DNA from: Polytrichum commune
Lineage: Eukaryota; Streptophyta; Polytrichopsida; Polytrichales; Polytrichaceae
Assembly: GCA_950295325.1 (NCBI GenBank)
Contig: OX485803.1
Span: 37,897,554-37,961,553 of the forward strand
Length of the DNA: 64,000 nt
Reading direction: 5' to 3'
Shown here: one piece after another, positions 23,328-35,507 of the stretch
How the letters are laid out: each line of letters begins with the position of its first letter
How positions within the stretch are numbered: the first letter of the stretch is position 1
Position numbers and translations under genes: made by a program
The notes under the pieces: generated by a model
Databases searched by the model: none
What the model saw: the letters and a program-made list of their open reading frames with translations, nothing else
What the model was told of the DNA's origin: nothing

Positions 23328-26300
23328 CTCCGATCCTCATCCGTGCTCCCGTCACGAACGCGGCATCCCCGCACATCTGACGTGACCTTCGATTTCCTCA
23401 CCTCCCACATGCGCCCAGAGTCTCCAAGCCCAATTGGACACATGCTTACCGGGTCCCAAGCAGTGTGTAGGTTTCACAAATTTCATCTCACGCTCAACTT
23501 CGAATCCAAAGTGTCAAGTGACGTTTTCCAAAACAAAAATGAATGTCAATTCACATCTACATTTTCTTCTAAATTGTCACCTCAATTTTGGGTTACACAA
23601 TGTTTTAGGAAAAACTAACATTTCAATGATCAAAATACAATCTTGATTTGTAACAAATAAACAAACAAACAAACAAACAAAAACTATCAATTGAGCATAG
23701 TATTCTTTGGTCTCGCATGTTTCTCCAAATGTTGAAGATGGTAGCCCAATCCATTGCATCCACTTCAAGCCTACAAAAAGAGACCCGCATAAGGAGCATC
23801 AAGGGTCTTCAAGTTCAACCTATTGCACAAACGGTTTTTGATTGCATTTTGTTTGGAAAGTCTTCTCTTACAAATAGATATACTTGATGGAATGAATGTA
23901 ATTTTTTGCCAAAGTTGCATAAGTTTAGGCCAATTTGTGTGCTATTCCAAATTGCTACCACATACGCGCCAAACTTCAAATATCGTTTTGTTCTCACACT
24001 CATGTCGAAGTGTTTCCGTAAATTCTAGGAGTTCTCCCTTACACATGTCACTTTCTTCTTCAATGTATTGAAACTTTCAACAACATCCTTTCAACCCGCA
24101 ATTCATTATTTGTGATTCAGTCACTATCCTCGCTTGAATAATTATGATGGTTGAGACGGCTAATCAACCTAAATGACCGTAGATTGGACTAGGTGGGAAA
24201 TGACCAAAACATTATATCTAGCATGAATGTAGATGGTACCATTGGTGAGAGTGGAATATCTATCATTATCCTAGATATTGGGACAAACCTAGGGAATAAA
24301 TTTCATAGCCTTGTGAACATTGATAGCATTCCACTTATAGACCCAACAACACTACTAATTCCAATCTAACGTCAACTCAAGCATTGCATTCAATCAATGA
24401 GAATCTCACATTGTGTATTAACTCAATTAAGGGGGATCTTTGCCCTATGCAACACCTCATAATTCAAATCATTATGAGCTAAGATGGCTACTTTCTCCAA
24501 ATTTTAATCAAACAAAGCACTATAGATCTCCTCCCATTTTAAAATCTTCAAATCAAATGACCTACGAATTGACCATACAAAAGTAAATATCACAAATGTA
24601 GGCATGTGCCACTGGTGAGGGTGGATTATCTACCACTAGCTTAGAGTACGTGACAAACTTTAGGGACTTGTGAATGATGATGGCATTCAAATCACAAACC
24701 CAACGACGATATTGCTTCCAATCTAGCGTCAATTCATGCATTGTGAATTGTACATTGTATGTTAAACTCAATTTCAAGGGGATCTCTACACTATGCAAAG
24801 TCTACCTCAAATGATCCTAGTGTCAAGCTATAATGCCTCAAAATTAACCCAATATTAAACCAACCAAAACATCACTCTTTGAGGTCTGTTGGGGCAAATT
24901 GTTCATTTGCATACCTGCACAAAACAGCCGTGGAAATACATCCGCAATAGATTAGGAACAATGGTCTTGGTGGCCTTGTATTTGGCCTTCACCACCTCTC
25001 TGATCACCGTATCAGCTGTAGAGCCTTCCCAATTACAAAGGAAATTACAAAAACAATGTTGAATCTAAGTATGTAAGTGACTGTAGGAAGTTCTCCTACT
25101 ATTATGGAGTATGTTTTCCGGATACTTGAGCAACAATTTATAACACATAAGTTGCCTAGTAATATGTGTCATTTCAATTTATAATGTATCAATGGATGTG
25201 TATTTATTTTCTTCTCAAGTCACAATACTTATCAACATAGTCTTGTGAATATCGTACAACATAATCAATATCCAATTTTGAAGATAATCAACCCTATTTT
25301 TAATGGTATCTTGAAACTCAAAAGTTGCGACACGGTGGGTGCAATAACTGCCTTATGTGGGTGTTGACCCCTAGGATCCGAGTTGGCATAAACGTAATGT
25401 TAAGTGCCCTTCATTAAGTTCGTGTGGGTAGCGAGGTGTTGAACAATGCCAATGGGCAGCATGGTTTGGAAGTGTCCAATGCAAATTTATGATACCCGCA
25501 AATTTAGTATACCTCACTACCATCACATCCACAGTTGATGTGTGATGGCAACATGATTATTGTACCTTATTTTGGGTGACGTGTCCATGCCCATTCCTAG
25601 AACGGTGCTTCAACTTATACGTCCACCCGTTTAAAGCAACTATGCCAATATCTAACGTCCACAACACATAAGCTTTTTGCGATTTTCGTTGGATTTCCAA
25701 GTATGGTTGTCATCTTTCATCATCTAGCTAAATTGAACAAAGATGTGGCATATGACTATCAACATGTGTTTTTCTAGTGCTTTTGAAGCATGTACAATGT
25801 TGTGGTTCAAGATTACCATTCACATTGAGGGTGGTTAATGCATACCATTCACATTTGTTGGGGGTACCAATATGTGAATTGCTTGCGATATGTCTTTGTG
25901 CTACATCTATATGTTGTGTTCAATTGCAAACAAGTTCCCAAGGCATGACAAAATTGCGTACTCATGTAATACATGATACACGCTCATCATCACCCATAGC
26001 CACATTCTCAAAGATGCACTCCAATTGCTTTGCATACAATGCAATTAAAATCAACTATTTCTATTGTCATGCCAAAAACTTTCAAGCCACGTCACAACTG
26101 CAAACATGGTATCATTTTGTTTTTTTAATGTCCACCTTCTAGCTAGTCTCCAATGCCTTTGTATAAAATATGGTGACTAATGTCCTCTTCCTTTTTCTTT
26201 TTTTCTTTATTATTATTATTATTATTATTTTATTATTTTAAAAATTTAAAATTATAGTCCTTAGCATATGATTGGAACCCTTATTTTGTGTCATATTTGA

Positions 26301-26773
26301 TGTTTTCTTACCTTAAACATGTTCTTCATTGTAGTGGATCATGTCTTTCCCTACATTTTTACGTATGTATGCCCAAGATATGTCCTCCACATGCCCATCA
26401 CTGTGCCTCCGGCCACATTGCAAATTGATTTTGATTTCCACAAAGATTACAGGGGTTCACAACCCCGACAAGCCTCCTCCTCGGTGTTTGCCTCTTCAAT
26501 ATACTCCCACAACATATTAATTGCCCGCCGGTTGCACTACAAAACACATTCTTGCACTTACCACCGGCCGCACCATTCCAAGAGCAATGGCATCCACCTT
26601 TTCCCCCCACATTCTTCCTCTACCACATATACAAACTACCCCATTTTTGTTTACACATGCAACGCTCACATCATCAAGGGCTCGTTCATCATTGCCGTGT
26701 TTGATGCAGTAAGTACAATAGCCCCCACACGGTTAAGCACGTTCGGCATGGATTGGGGGTGTTCCAACGGCAA
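23328..26773. other. degenerate repeats, no intact gene
   Basis: A diverged direct duplication is visible: 24230-24450 and 24600-24810 share GGTGAG-GTGGA-TATCTA, ACCCAAC-AC and CCAATCTA-CGTCAA words in order. On the - strand both copies read as broken protein-like stretches (for example LTLDWKQYRRWV at the second copy), perhaps an old transposon gene. A (TTA)n run is near 26206-26238. Nothing else is supported. Confidence 0.45.
23644..23683 (+). repeat. (CAAA)n microsatellite
   Basis: About six tandem ACAA/CAAA units in the middle of AT-rich DNA. Confidence 0.8.
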
Positions 26774-26947
26774 CAACATTGTCAAATTGAGCCTTATGAC
26801 TTTGTGGTGGACTCCATCTCAACTCACTTCGACCTTCATTCATTGTGAATATTCGTTGTAGAGTAGTTATGCACAAGGAATGAAGGTCGAAGCGAATTGA
26901 GGTGGAGTCCACCACATATTACATAAGGGTGGACCTGACAATGTTGT
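26774..26947. repeat. long imperfect hairpin, ~70-bp arms
   Basis: Arm 26774-26844 pairs with 26876-26947: ACAACATTGTCA, CCTTATG, TGGTGGACTCCA-CTCAA and CTTCGACCTTCATTC recur in inverted order, with a loop of about 30 bp. There is no coding potential. A single transcript would fold into a long duplex like a young miRNA or siRNA precursor. It could also be a foldback transposon. Confidence 0.7.
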
Positions 26948-27099
26948 TTCATTCCTTCATTTGGGATTGCTAACATGAGTGGGACTTGGGATCCCATGTG
27001 AACCGGCCTATACTTGTGTTGACAATCGCAGTTGTTGGAGTCCAAGGTTGCATGCCGGGCCAATTATGCCACCAACCAGTTACCAATTCTTGAATGTTT

Positions 27100-27290
27100 G
27101 GGGAGATTTTTGAGCATAATCGGTCAAAATCTTAGTGTTTCCAAGTCCAACTGGTTACATGTTGTGATCTCTCAATTTTTTTTTTAATTTGAGGTATATT
27201 TTTTAGAGATCCCTAAAACAATCAATAATTTCCTCAAGTCTTGAACTTCAACGGGTTCATTTGTAACTAGCAGTTGTTTCTCCCTGTTCA
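27100..27290 (+). repeat. dispersed repeat R, copy 1
   Basis: Shares the order GGGAGATTTTTG-GCATAATCGGT, CCA-CTGGTTACATGTTG, TTGAGGTATATT and TCTTGAACTTCAACGGGTT with 30497-30600 plus 32464-32585 and with 54795-54972. Identity is moderate. The family is not recognised. Confidence 0.6.
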
Positions 27291-27893
27291 TTGTACCAAT
27301 CCATTTGGCGGCCTCGCCTAGAGGATATCTAGACTCTTCCTAGTTTGGTTTCCTAACACTTACCGAGGGAGTAAGAGTAAGAACATTCATTGTTACACTA
27401 AATAGTCATGTTATTGTGGGCCACAATAATTTTCTGGAGCCCACACTAATTCTCATAATGATTATTCATATGGGCCACATTAAGTATTCTAATTTTTTTA
27501 ATGTGGGTGATTATTTAATTTTATACTACTTTTGTCCTATAACGAATATTCAATGTATTGGTCAGAAGTCTTCTTGAAGACTTAGAGGAAGACTTGGGGT
27601 CTTGGACCCACATTAACTCCACCTTGACTAGAAAATTAGTGTGGCCCGTGCTAATTATCTCCACGTTAATTTTTCACCCACTAATAGGACTATTTAGTGT
27701 AGTTGTGAACGTTTACCTCTCGTTTAATGGATGGAATGAATTAAGCATACATCTTTTTGTATAGTTTATTCAACTCTGAAATTAGTATCACAAACCCCGA
27801 ATTAGGACTTTAGAGGGGTTCAAACCTCAAACTTGTTGGGGGCAAAAACATTTACGAGACTTTGTTTATATCTTAAGCTTGATGGTCCGGCCT

Positions 27894-28232
27894 CTCGGGG
27901 GGGTAGTCATTGGTTGGAGTAGCAATATACGTGCGAACAAATGATAGTGTATTTTAAAAACATGGGGGCTAAAAATTATAAATGGACTTAAGAGTAATAT
28001 AGGGTATCAAAAATGGCACTGGACATCTTTAAAGTACTATAGGGTATGGAATAATAGGTAATTTGGAATTATAAGTAATGCAAGCCATTTTTCTATTAAC
28101 CCAAAGTAGAAATTTACATAATGATAGCATGTGAAAAAAAGAAGAGAATTGAAAGTAATACCCCCTATAAAATAGTGGTTGTTCGCACCTATATCCTTAA
28201 CTTTTTAACACACTGCCCCCCCCCCCCCCGAG
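27894..28232. mobile_element. hAT-like MITE with G/C-run ends, copy 1
   Basis: Starts CTCGGGGGGG and ends CCCCCCCGAG. Flanks TCCGGCCT (27886-27893) and CCCGGCCT (28233-28240) form an 8-bp target duplication with one mismatch. A subterminal inverted motif ATATACGTGCGAACAA / ATATAGGTGCGAACAA lies near each end. Nearly identical to 36457-36804. There is no coding. Eight-bp duplications are typical of the hAT superfamily. Confidence 0.85.
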
Positions 28233-28965
28233 CCCGGCCTAACCCCCGGCCTAAGGGCCATTTCACACACGAGCCAAGAGCCACGACCATGAATTTGTGA
28301 GAGCCCCAAAAGAAAGTGTCAAAAGGCCGTCCCAAGACACCTCCAAGCTCATGTAGTGTGGTCACGGATCCTCAAGTGTAGTGTGAAGCCATATGTGACA
28401 GGGTCCTCAACCAAATGTTATTTCAATGAACTTCTATTCATGCAGGTCCTCACACATGATAAAATAGATTAAATCAACGGTTGTTAACATTCGGAGTGCC
28501 ATGGTCTCCCGGTTTTGTGTTAGGCCTACCTCCAAGAGGTGGTTTTTTAAAATAATCCAAGTGACCAACATGATCCATTCGATGCCATGTACGAATCCAT
28601 GTAGACTTTACATCCATCTTGCATTCACATACTCCGTTGGTCCCTCAAGTGTAGTGTGAAGCGAGCTTGGACCATCTCCTTCATTTTCACCAACGAAAGT
28701 GCTTGAAGTGTAATGGTCACGGGCTCTCAGTCTCATGTGTGAAGTGGCCCTAAGTCAAAGTGGAAGGCATCTTAGCCCTAGCCATCTCCCACTGCAAGAC
28801 AACCATGGCCACCATTGCTACCGAGGTGAAGAGGATCTAGTAAGAATATGCCTCCACATGGTTGTGACCAACTCAAATGTACCTAAATTAATGTAGTGAA
28901 CTTATTAGCAACTAACCTATAGGAGGCATGTTCTCACTATTATTTATTCCCTCAATAGGGGTTAT

Positions 28966-29320
28966 GGGAGAGGGAATTATTTTATACAAGCGTACCTCTC
29001 ATCCATCCAACATAATTTTTAAAAACAACTTTACCTCCTATAGGTTCATTGCCATTTCATCTCAAATAACCTCAAGTAGACTAAGAGCCCACCCACACTT
29101 CCTAGTGCGGGCCATTAGTGAAGGGTCCCTACCAACATGGACTGCTTTTAAACCAGTGAGAGCCATTGGTTGCAATTATTGTTGGTGTTCACCGTTCACT
29201 GTGGCCCGCACCAATAAGTGTGGGTGGGCTATAATATATGATCTTCATAACTAATTCTAGTGTCAAATCAACTAAAATAAGTAATCTCCGAATTGAGAGG
29301 TACGCTCATATACAATCTTA
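28966..29320 (+). mobile_element. MITE family M, copy 1, carrying a nested MITE
   Basis: Left end GGGAGAGGGAATTATTTTAT followed by CCTCTCATCCATCCAACAT. The middle has CATCTCAAATAACCTCAAG and GTGTCAAATCAACTAAAA, as in 52786-53030. A second MITE (29085-29231) splits it. Confidence 0.65.
29085..29231. mobile_element. Tourist-like MITE nested in family M
   Basis: Inverted ends AGCCCACCCACACTT with GTGCGGGCC just inside, 147 bp. TAA flanks both sides (29082-29084, 29232-29234), the usual target of PIF/Harbinger-type elements. The uninterrupted copies of family M at 52786 and 60618 show the empty site. Confidence 0.75.
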
Positions 29321-30217
29321 TATGCCACACGAGAGCCAGAGGAAGTTTCACAACTTCCTCCAACATGGCACTTTGCTTTTAAAAAGTCTCCTTTTCCTTG
29401 TTTCTCTCCTTATACTGTGGAATTCCGGGCACTAGTGCCCGGTAGTTGTGAACTACATTTATTGTGCCATGTCACTCTACTTTATTGCCAAGTAGATCCC
29501 GAAGCAACATCCAAAGCTAAAAAGTCATTGTTGCCACTCCCCCATACTTCCTCTCATGTGGCAACCACTTGCTCATTTGAACCAATGCTATTCATCCAAC
29601 TCACTGCCGTTCATGCAAGTTTCCTCCCGTGTGGTTAACCTCCTTAATACAACACTCGTTTATACAACACCCTCGATATTACAACACATTTTTGCGAGAC
29701 CCAAACTTTTTTGGTTCAAAACTCCCTCTTTTATACGACTACGACACTTGACAACGCGGCACTTAGAATCTTCATTTTGCCATATTAAAGAGGTAGTTAA
29801 TGCTAAAACTCCTTTCATCTATGTTAGGTACATCTAAAATACATCCATTTTTACTTGGGAACTTTAGTTATCATCGGGAACTTAATGAGAATTAGGGTTA
29901 CTAATGCAAAACGGACATGGTTAGGGTTAGAGTGGGCTACAACACCAAAGATCTTTGAACTCTTATTTCAAGAGTCCTTAAGAATACTTATATTAGTTTG
30001 GAGTTTTTATTTCACACCATCTATAATGCTTAAACTCGTTGTATATATATATATATATGTTTAAGCTCATATTACTTATGTTTTTGTATACCCTCAATAA
30101 TACAACAACTTTACGCCATTTGTCATATTAATGAGAAGACGACACCTCGATAATATGACTTTTTTTTTTTTGCTTTTTTTGTTTGTGTGTTTCCCAAACA
30201 TGTCATACGAAAGAGGG

Positions 30218-30496
30218 AGAAGAGTACGACAATTCCCTGTGAGTCTTTGGTAGGTGGTGTTGTTATGAAACCAAAGCCCAAGCAGGCACCATGACCTGCT
30301 GCTGGTGGAGTGGACTGGTGGATGGCATTGCAAGCACTGCAGCCTGGCAATTCCACAGCCAGTTCTTGGCTTCTTCTAGTGCTACTGCTGCTTGCTCACC
30401 AGTCACCACTCCTCAGCCAGCTCCCACCTTCCCAGCCATTCGCTTTGAGAATGTGGGACTGACAACACTGAGAGTCAGTGACTCTACCAGTGATGG
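30218..30496. other. GC-richer island, coding unclear
   Basis: Balanced composition and two open frames, + 30291-30515 and - 30356-30123, but neither looks like a known family, and the + frame runs into repeat R. It may be an exon fragment captured by an element. Confidence 0.25.
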
Positions 30497-30600
30497 GGGA
30501 GATTTTTGGGCATAATCGGTTGAGATCCTAGGGTTTGCAAGTCCGACCAGTTACATGTTGACATCCTTCGGTTTTCCAATATTAATTTGAGGTATATTCT
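30497..30600 (+). repeat. dispersed repeat R, copy 2, left half
   Basis: Continues at 32464-32585 after the solo LTR inserted in GAGGTATATTCT. The uninterrupted order is seen in copy 3 at 54885-54910. Confidence 0.65.
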
Positions 30601-32458
30601 TGTGAGGCCAAATCCACCCCCCTTAAGCGTCCTAGTCCGGGTGATGGCTTTGAGAATCACATTCAGTTCCTAATACCAATACGTGAATTGCTATATGGCT
30701 CTCATGTCCAAGGCCCTAACTTCATCTTAACTCACTTGCTTTATTATTGTGAGCATCCTTGCTCGTAGCGGCATTCGATTTCTCAAGGGTCCAACCCGCG
30801 GCCTTGGCCACACATGCCCTTAAAGAGATCCCTCTAGACTTCTTGATTTTTACTTCCTTTATCTTGTCCTTGCTAGGATCCTCCACAGTCTCCATTAATT
30901 GTGCACGTAATATATTCCAACCAAAAAGTACGAGTGTTTAAAAACACTTGCCTCAATGGGTAACCATCAACACATTTAAAAGTCCCACACACTTCTACTT
31001 TCCTAATAAATCCAACTCTACCTAAAAACCAAGATGGCATGCAAGGATCTCGTATGGCCTAGCAATCCCCCAAGGGATTATCCTAACTACAACCCCCCCC
31101 CCTAGTAGCCTAACTTATTAGAGCTAACTAAATAACTTAAACCCAGCCGAGGCCCCTCCAGCAGTCGCTCCTTAACCTTCCAGCATTCAGCTGCTTAACC
31201 TTACAGCAGTCAGCTGCTTAACCTTACAGCAGTCAGCTGCTTAACCTTACAGCAGTCAGCTGCTTAGCTGAAGCCCAACCGAGGTGCCTCCCAGCAATCA
31301 GCTGCTTAACCTTACAGCAGTCAGCTGCTTAGCTGAAGCCCAAGCCGAGGCCTTCCCAGCAGTCAGCTGCTGAACCTTCCAGCAGTCAGCTGCTTAGCTG
31401 AAGCCCAACCGAGGTGCCTCCCAGCAATCAGCTGCTTAACCTTACAGCAGTCAGCTGCTTAGCTGAAGCCCAAGCCGAGGCCTCCCAGCAGTCAGCTGCT
31501 TAACCTTACAGCAGTTAGCTGCTTAGCTGAAGCCCAAGCCGAGGCCTCCCAGCAGTCAGCTGCTTAACCTTACAGCAGTCAGTTGCTTAGCTGAAGCCCA
31601 AGCCGAGGCCCTCCCAGCAGTCGCTCCTTAACCTTCCAGCAGTCGTTCTTAACCGTCCAGCAGTCGCTCTTAACCTTCCAGCAGTCAGCTGCCTAGCTGA
31701 AGCCCAACCGAGGTCCCTTCTAGCAATCAACTCCTTAACCTTATAGTCTTTGCTAACCTTAATACAACCCCTCCCATCCGCTAATCAAGGTCTTCTAAAT
31801 TCTTCTTTTCTTTTCTTTCTTTTGCTTCTAAGTCATGAGCTAATTTAACACACTATTCTAACCAACTACCACCTAATCACTACGTGCAAATTTAAGCTCT
31901 AGAACTCCCTCACTTGGGAGGCCTTGAGAGAGAGAGCTTAACTAATTAACTTCACTAAAAACTAATGTAACACACACATGGCTCAAGCTCTTTAGAGCTT
32001 GCTCCCTTGAGAGCGCTTGATGGAGAGAGTCGCAAATGAGAGAAAGAACACCTTAAGTAGCAAAGAGGGAGAGAGGGAGAGAGGGAGAGAGAGGTGAGGA
32101 TAGGGTGGGAGGATTAGCACCTCCAATCACAATCCCTTAACCTTCACCTTCAAAGTAGGGACTAATCCCCTTTCACCAAGCTTCCTTCTTCCTAAACTAC
32201 CAAGGTGGATCCAAAAGTGGGCATTTAACCCGCGGAGCTCACCTTGCCTCACCTTACCCCCTACTCACATAATCAAGGCATCCTCTTATTGAAATCAAAC
32301 CTTGAAATAACTACACAACACATTCTAATGCCTAAACTTAAATCCAAACCACACTTCACTCTTTTTATGTTTTGTGAATAATCATAACACATCAAAGTCA
32401 AACTAAAATTGGTTTCGAAGAGTTAATCACCACATGTGGGCACCATTTTGGGCTCACA
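30601..32458 (-). mobile_element. solo LTR (relative B) of the Ty3/gypsy family
   Basis: Begins TGTGAGGCCAAA and ends GGGCTCACA, with ATTCT on both sides (30596-30600 and 32459-32463) as a 5-bp target duplication. It has no internal region. Ends, the CCTTAAGCGTCC block and the CACTCTTTTTAT TATA region (32357-32376, - strand) match the intact element's LTR; the middle differs. Orientation is given as in the intact element. It most likely formed by recombination between two LTRs. Confidence 0.88.
31141..31740. repeat. minisatellite in solo LTR B
   Basis: Complex tandem units of CAGCAGTCAGCTGCTTAACC and GAAGCCCAAGCCGAGGCC, about 60 bp for a full unit, ten or so repeats. The CAGCTG core is palindromic. 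Confidence 0.85.
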
Positions 32459-32463
32459 ATTCT

Positions 32464-32585
32464 TCTATAGATTCTTGTAAAGTGATCCGTCGTTCTCCTG
32501 TAGTCTTGAACTTCAACCGGTTATTTCTCAAATTCAGTCGGTTCATCTATAACTAATTGTTGGTTCTCTCCCCGATCATAGGCCT
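32464..32585 (+). repeat. dispersed repeat R, copy 2, right half
   Basis: TTCTATAGATTCTTGTAA, then AGTCTTGAACTTCAACCGGTT, in the same order as copies 1 and 3. Confidence 0.6.
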
Positions 32586-32758
32586 CCATTAACCGGGTGT
32601 TGACCCACGTCACTGAGGCGTTGTAAACACCCTCCCATCAACTCGCGCACTAGGAAGATCTCAGCCGTCGATTGCGATCGGAGAGATCTAAAGGTTCCTA
32701 TGTCGCCCCAACTTTTGGCTTCCTCTTCCAACTGGGTAGAGCTTGCAGAATTTCACAT

Positions 32759-33160
32759 TGGATGAAATCTCCACCTCCATCCACCTATGAATCTAGGATG
32801 AGTTTCTTCAAACTCGATCCTTTAGTAAAAGGACTTGTGCGGGAGATGATGCCAATGGGGGGAATCAAATCCCAACCTCTTCCTTCCCACACAAAATGCT
32901 TGCATACAACCGGATGAACAATCAACCCCTTCATCTTGCAAAACATTCATTTTTCATCATGGATGAAATCTCCACCTCCATCCACCTATGAATCTAGGAT
33001 GAGTTTCTTCAAACTCGATCCTTCAGTAAAAGGACTTATGCGGGAGATGATGCCAATGGGGGGAATCGAACCCCAACCTCTTCCTTCCCACACAAAATGC
33101 TCTCATACAACCGGATGAACAATCAACCCCTTCATCTTGCAAAACATTGATTCCTCATCG
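32759..33160 (-). repeat. tandem pair of 201-bp units, SINE-like
   Basis: Units 32759-32959 and 32960-33160 are about 95% alike, and a third starts at 33161. Read on the - strand, unit 2 has GGTTCGATTCC (33072-33062), a good RNA polymerase III B box, preceded by GTTGTATGAGAGCATTTTG, which resembles the A-box to anticodon part of a tRNA. No poly(A) tail is seen. A tRNA-derived SINE that duplicated in tandem is likely; chance resemblance is possible. Confidence 0.5.
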
Positions 33161-33743
33161 TGGATGAAATTCCATATATCAAAAGTTATTTTTCAAGCTG
33201 CCCGAGAAGTTTCGTAGACCGTAGATTGGGGCGCCATGAATGGATGACTTGGATGTGGTCTGCCCCACAAAACCACACCCTCCATTCACAACGCCTTAGT
33301 GACATGGGGTGTTGACTATGTAGAGTGTCACTTATCCGTACACTAGCTAGCTAGGTCCACGAAACCATTGTCCCGGCCCCCGGGTCTTCAACTTCCACGT
33401 TGCTTGGAGGACCCAGTCGGCAGCCACTTGCACCCACCCTCCACATTCCTCGCAAGGACCCAGTGGGCCACTCCACTTGCATTGCATGTGCGTCTGTTAA
33501 ATCATTGATTGCCGTGACGTACATATGTATGTGGGTTCTATAATCCACTTGCTCGCTCATGCCCCCATCATACCAACCTTTCCATTGGGTTCCAGCCGTG
33601 AAATTGATGGGGATTATGTTGAGAAATAGATGTTGGCCCACCAACTTTCACACTGTTACAACCGGAGATGCTGACGGATGGTGTCAGAACTAGCCAGTGT
33701 GATCAGCCCCTCCCTCTCCATATTCTCCGACTCCGACCACGGG

Positions 33744-34155
33744 GAGGTCACCCCATTGTCAAGTTGAACACCACGTGTGAACAAAGTTTGCTACCCCTAT
33801 ATTACATGCCATAGATCATTTTAAAATTTATGATATTTTTTCTACATATACATAACCATTGGTAGTGTCTTTTGTATATATATTTTTGAAATTTTTAGTC
33901 ATCTTCATTTTTGTAGTAGTTTTGTAAGTTCAATTTTGTGTCATTCTAGTTAGATATGATATGTTTTATAAAAAAACATATCATCAAATTTAGTTATAAA
34001 ATTTTTACTATGTAATAGGTACCATGTATATCTACTCATGACAAAAAAATTGATTGAAGTTTGACCCATTTTGGTGATGCTTTATGTAAAAAGTAGGACT
34101 TTTTACATATAAAGTGTTCGCACGTGGTTGTTCAACTTTACAATGGAGTAACCTC
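33744..34155. mobile_element. MITE, 412 bp, ~45-bp inverted ends
   Basis: Left GAGGTCACCCCATTGTCAAG and right, complemented, GAGGTTACTCCATTGTAAAG; both continue TTGAACA-CCACGTG-GAACA. The interior is AT-rich. No clear target duplication. The motif GTGCGAACA is also subterminal in the G/C-ended hAT-like MITE. Confidence 0.75.
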
Positions 34156-35376
34156 TTTGTGACTCCTACTAATTTGAGCTACACAACGAGACTTGTTCAG
34201 CACTAACAAGTCATCGCCCAAACTTGGGCCTCCTCTTGTTTCCTTATTGTCATTGCGAGTGCCATGTTTCTTGATATATACGTCGATTGAATACGTAGGT
34301 CCTCCCCAATTTTGTTCACGTTTTGAGTGTGGAGTAGTTACTCAAGTTTGGAGGTGTAGTGCAACCTCGTTGAGACATGTGTGTCTTTGTGGTGTTTGTT
34401 CATGGATCCTCGCCGAACCACACATTGGTCAAATATAGGTGTCTAATTAAGAAAAAGTAACCGAAGAACACTTGCATATTTTAGAGACCCCCACTTCTCT
34501 CACTTCACGTCTTCATGTTCATGACCAGGGGATATTGGAGCAATGATGAATTGAAAAGAGTGTATGACATTTTATGCCTAGCCGTTTCTTCGCATAGTGG
34601 TTATACACTTTATTGCCCCCCCCCCCCCAAAGAAGAAGGGGTATCATAATTGTGATACCAATTGAACATAGATATTTGGTGGGTATCTCAAGGCAAGAGA
34701 ATCTTTGTATGTATCCAAGTTATAATTTGGATCAATGTCACTCTAAAGGTGATTGATACTTTTACTTGAGTATGAAGGTTCTTACATGGTATAGGGATCC
34801 AAAATCTATAAAAAAAAATTTAACAAACCTAAATAGTCATACCCTAATGGTATTAGAAAATGTACAACTCTCATTATAGATAAAGTAACGGTATAAGAAA
34901 GATGACAATACCACTCCAACAATGATAACTACCACACTTGTGTTCATATTCAGGGGGATTTAAAGTTGAATACCTTGGACCCAAAAGGCATATATTACAC
35001 CCAAAATGTTAATTTCTGATCAATTTGATATAGGTCACAAATACACCTTTTTGTAAACATATGAAAATGATAGTCCTTTATACATCTTATATAGTGTTTT
35101 TACCAAAAGTAAAGGTATTTACTAATGTTGTTTTAGTTTGCATGTCCTTTTTGTTGCATTAAGGACTTGTCACATGTGTATATTTTTTCTTAAAGGGAAA
35201 GAATGAAATGTCTTTAGTGCCTACATTGTAAGATACAACATAGTTCAACCAATCTATAATACCAACATGAAGCTCACAAACATGTAGAAACTGATGTTTT
35301 CATTATTTTTGGACTTCAAATAAAAGCATCAAATTATGCACAATAGGGCAACATGCAAAAGGACTTCTATGTATTA
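34156..35376. other. AT-rich DNA, no gene
   Basis: A C-run is at about 34616-34628. 34290-34490 shares short ordered words (TAGGTCCTC, GAGTGTGGAGTAGTTA, GATCCTC-CCGAACC) with 16430-16600, an old dispersed repeat. Nothing else is supported. Confidence 0.5.
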
Positions 35377-35504
35377 GGTAATCGTTTTATTGGAACCGGT
35401 TATCGGTGCAGAACCGGTTCTATCAAGGTGGCGAGCCCGCGAGGGCGAGCCAGCTGGACATAACCTGTTCTGCACTGATGACCGGTTCCAATAAAACGAT
35501 TACC
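35377..35504. repeat. foldback unit 1
   Basis: Arms 35377-35420 and 35462-35504 are inverted copies (GGTAATCGTTTTATTGGAAC...) with about three mismatches. The loop is GC-rich and itself palindromic (GCGAGCCCGCGAGGGCGAGC). Confidence 0.85.
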
Positions 35505-35507
35505 GGA

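Larger units (their letters stand above)
28256..30235 (-). mobile_element. second family-A copy, inverted, rearranged
   Basis: 28256-28545, 29640-29870 and 29880-30235 match the reverse complement of 21390-21672, 21130-21365 and about 20700-21130 of the first copy in the same order (for example CGGTTTTGTGTTAGGCCTAC and ACGCCATTTGTCATATTAAT). About 1.1 kb of other DNA, including two MITEs, sits in the middle. The GC-rich outer TIR is missing. Confidence 0.7.

Noticed and set aside
30291-30515. 75-codon Ser/Thr/Ala-rich + strand frame
   Set aside because: Runs into repeat R and has no recognisable motif.
31141-31740. CRISPR-like regular repeat
   Set aside because: Repeats have no constant-length unique spacers and sit inside a plant LTR.
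33351-33644. 97-codon - strand frame of balanced composition
   Set aside because: Reads like protein in part, but no family was recognised and no exon context; it could be chance in GC-richer DNA.
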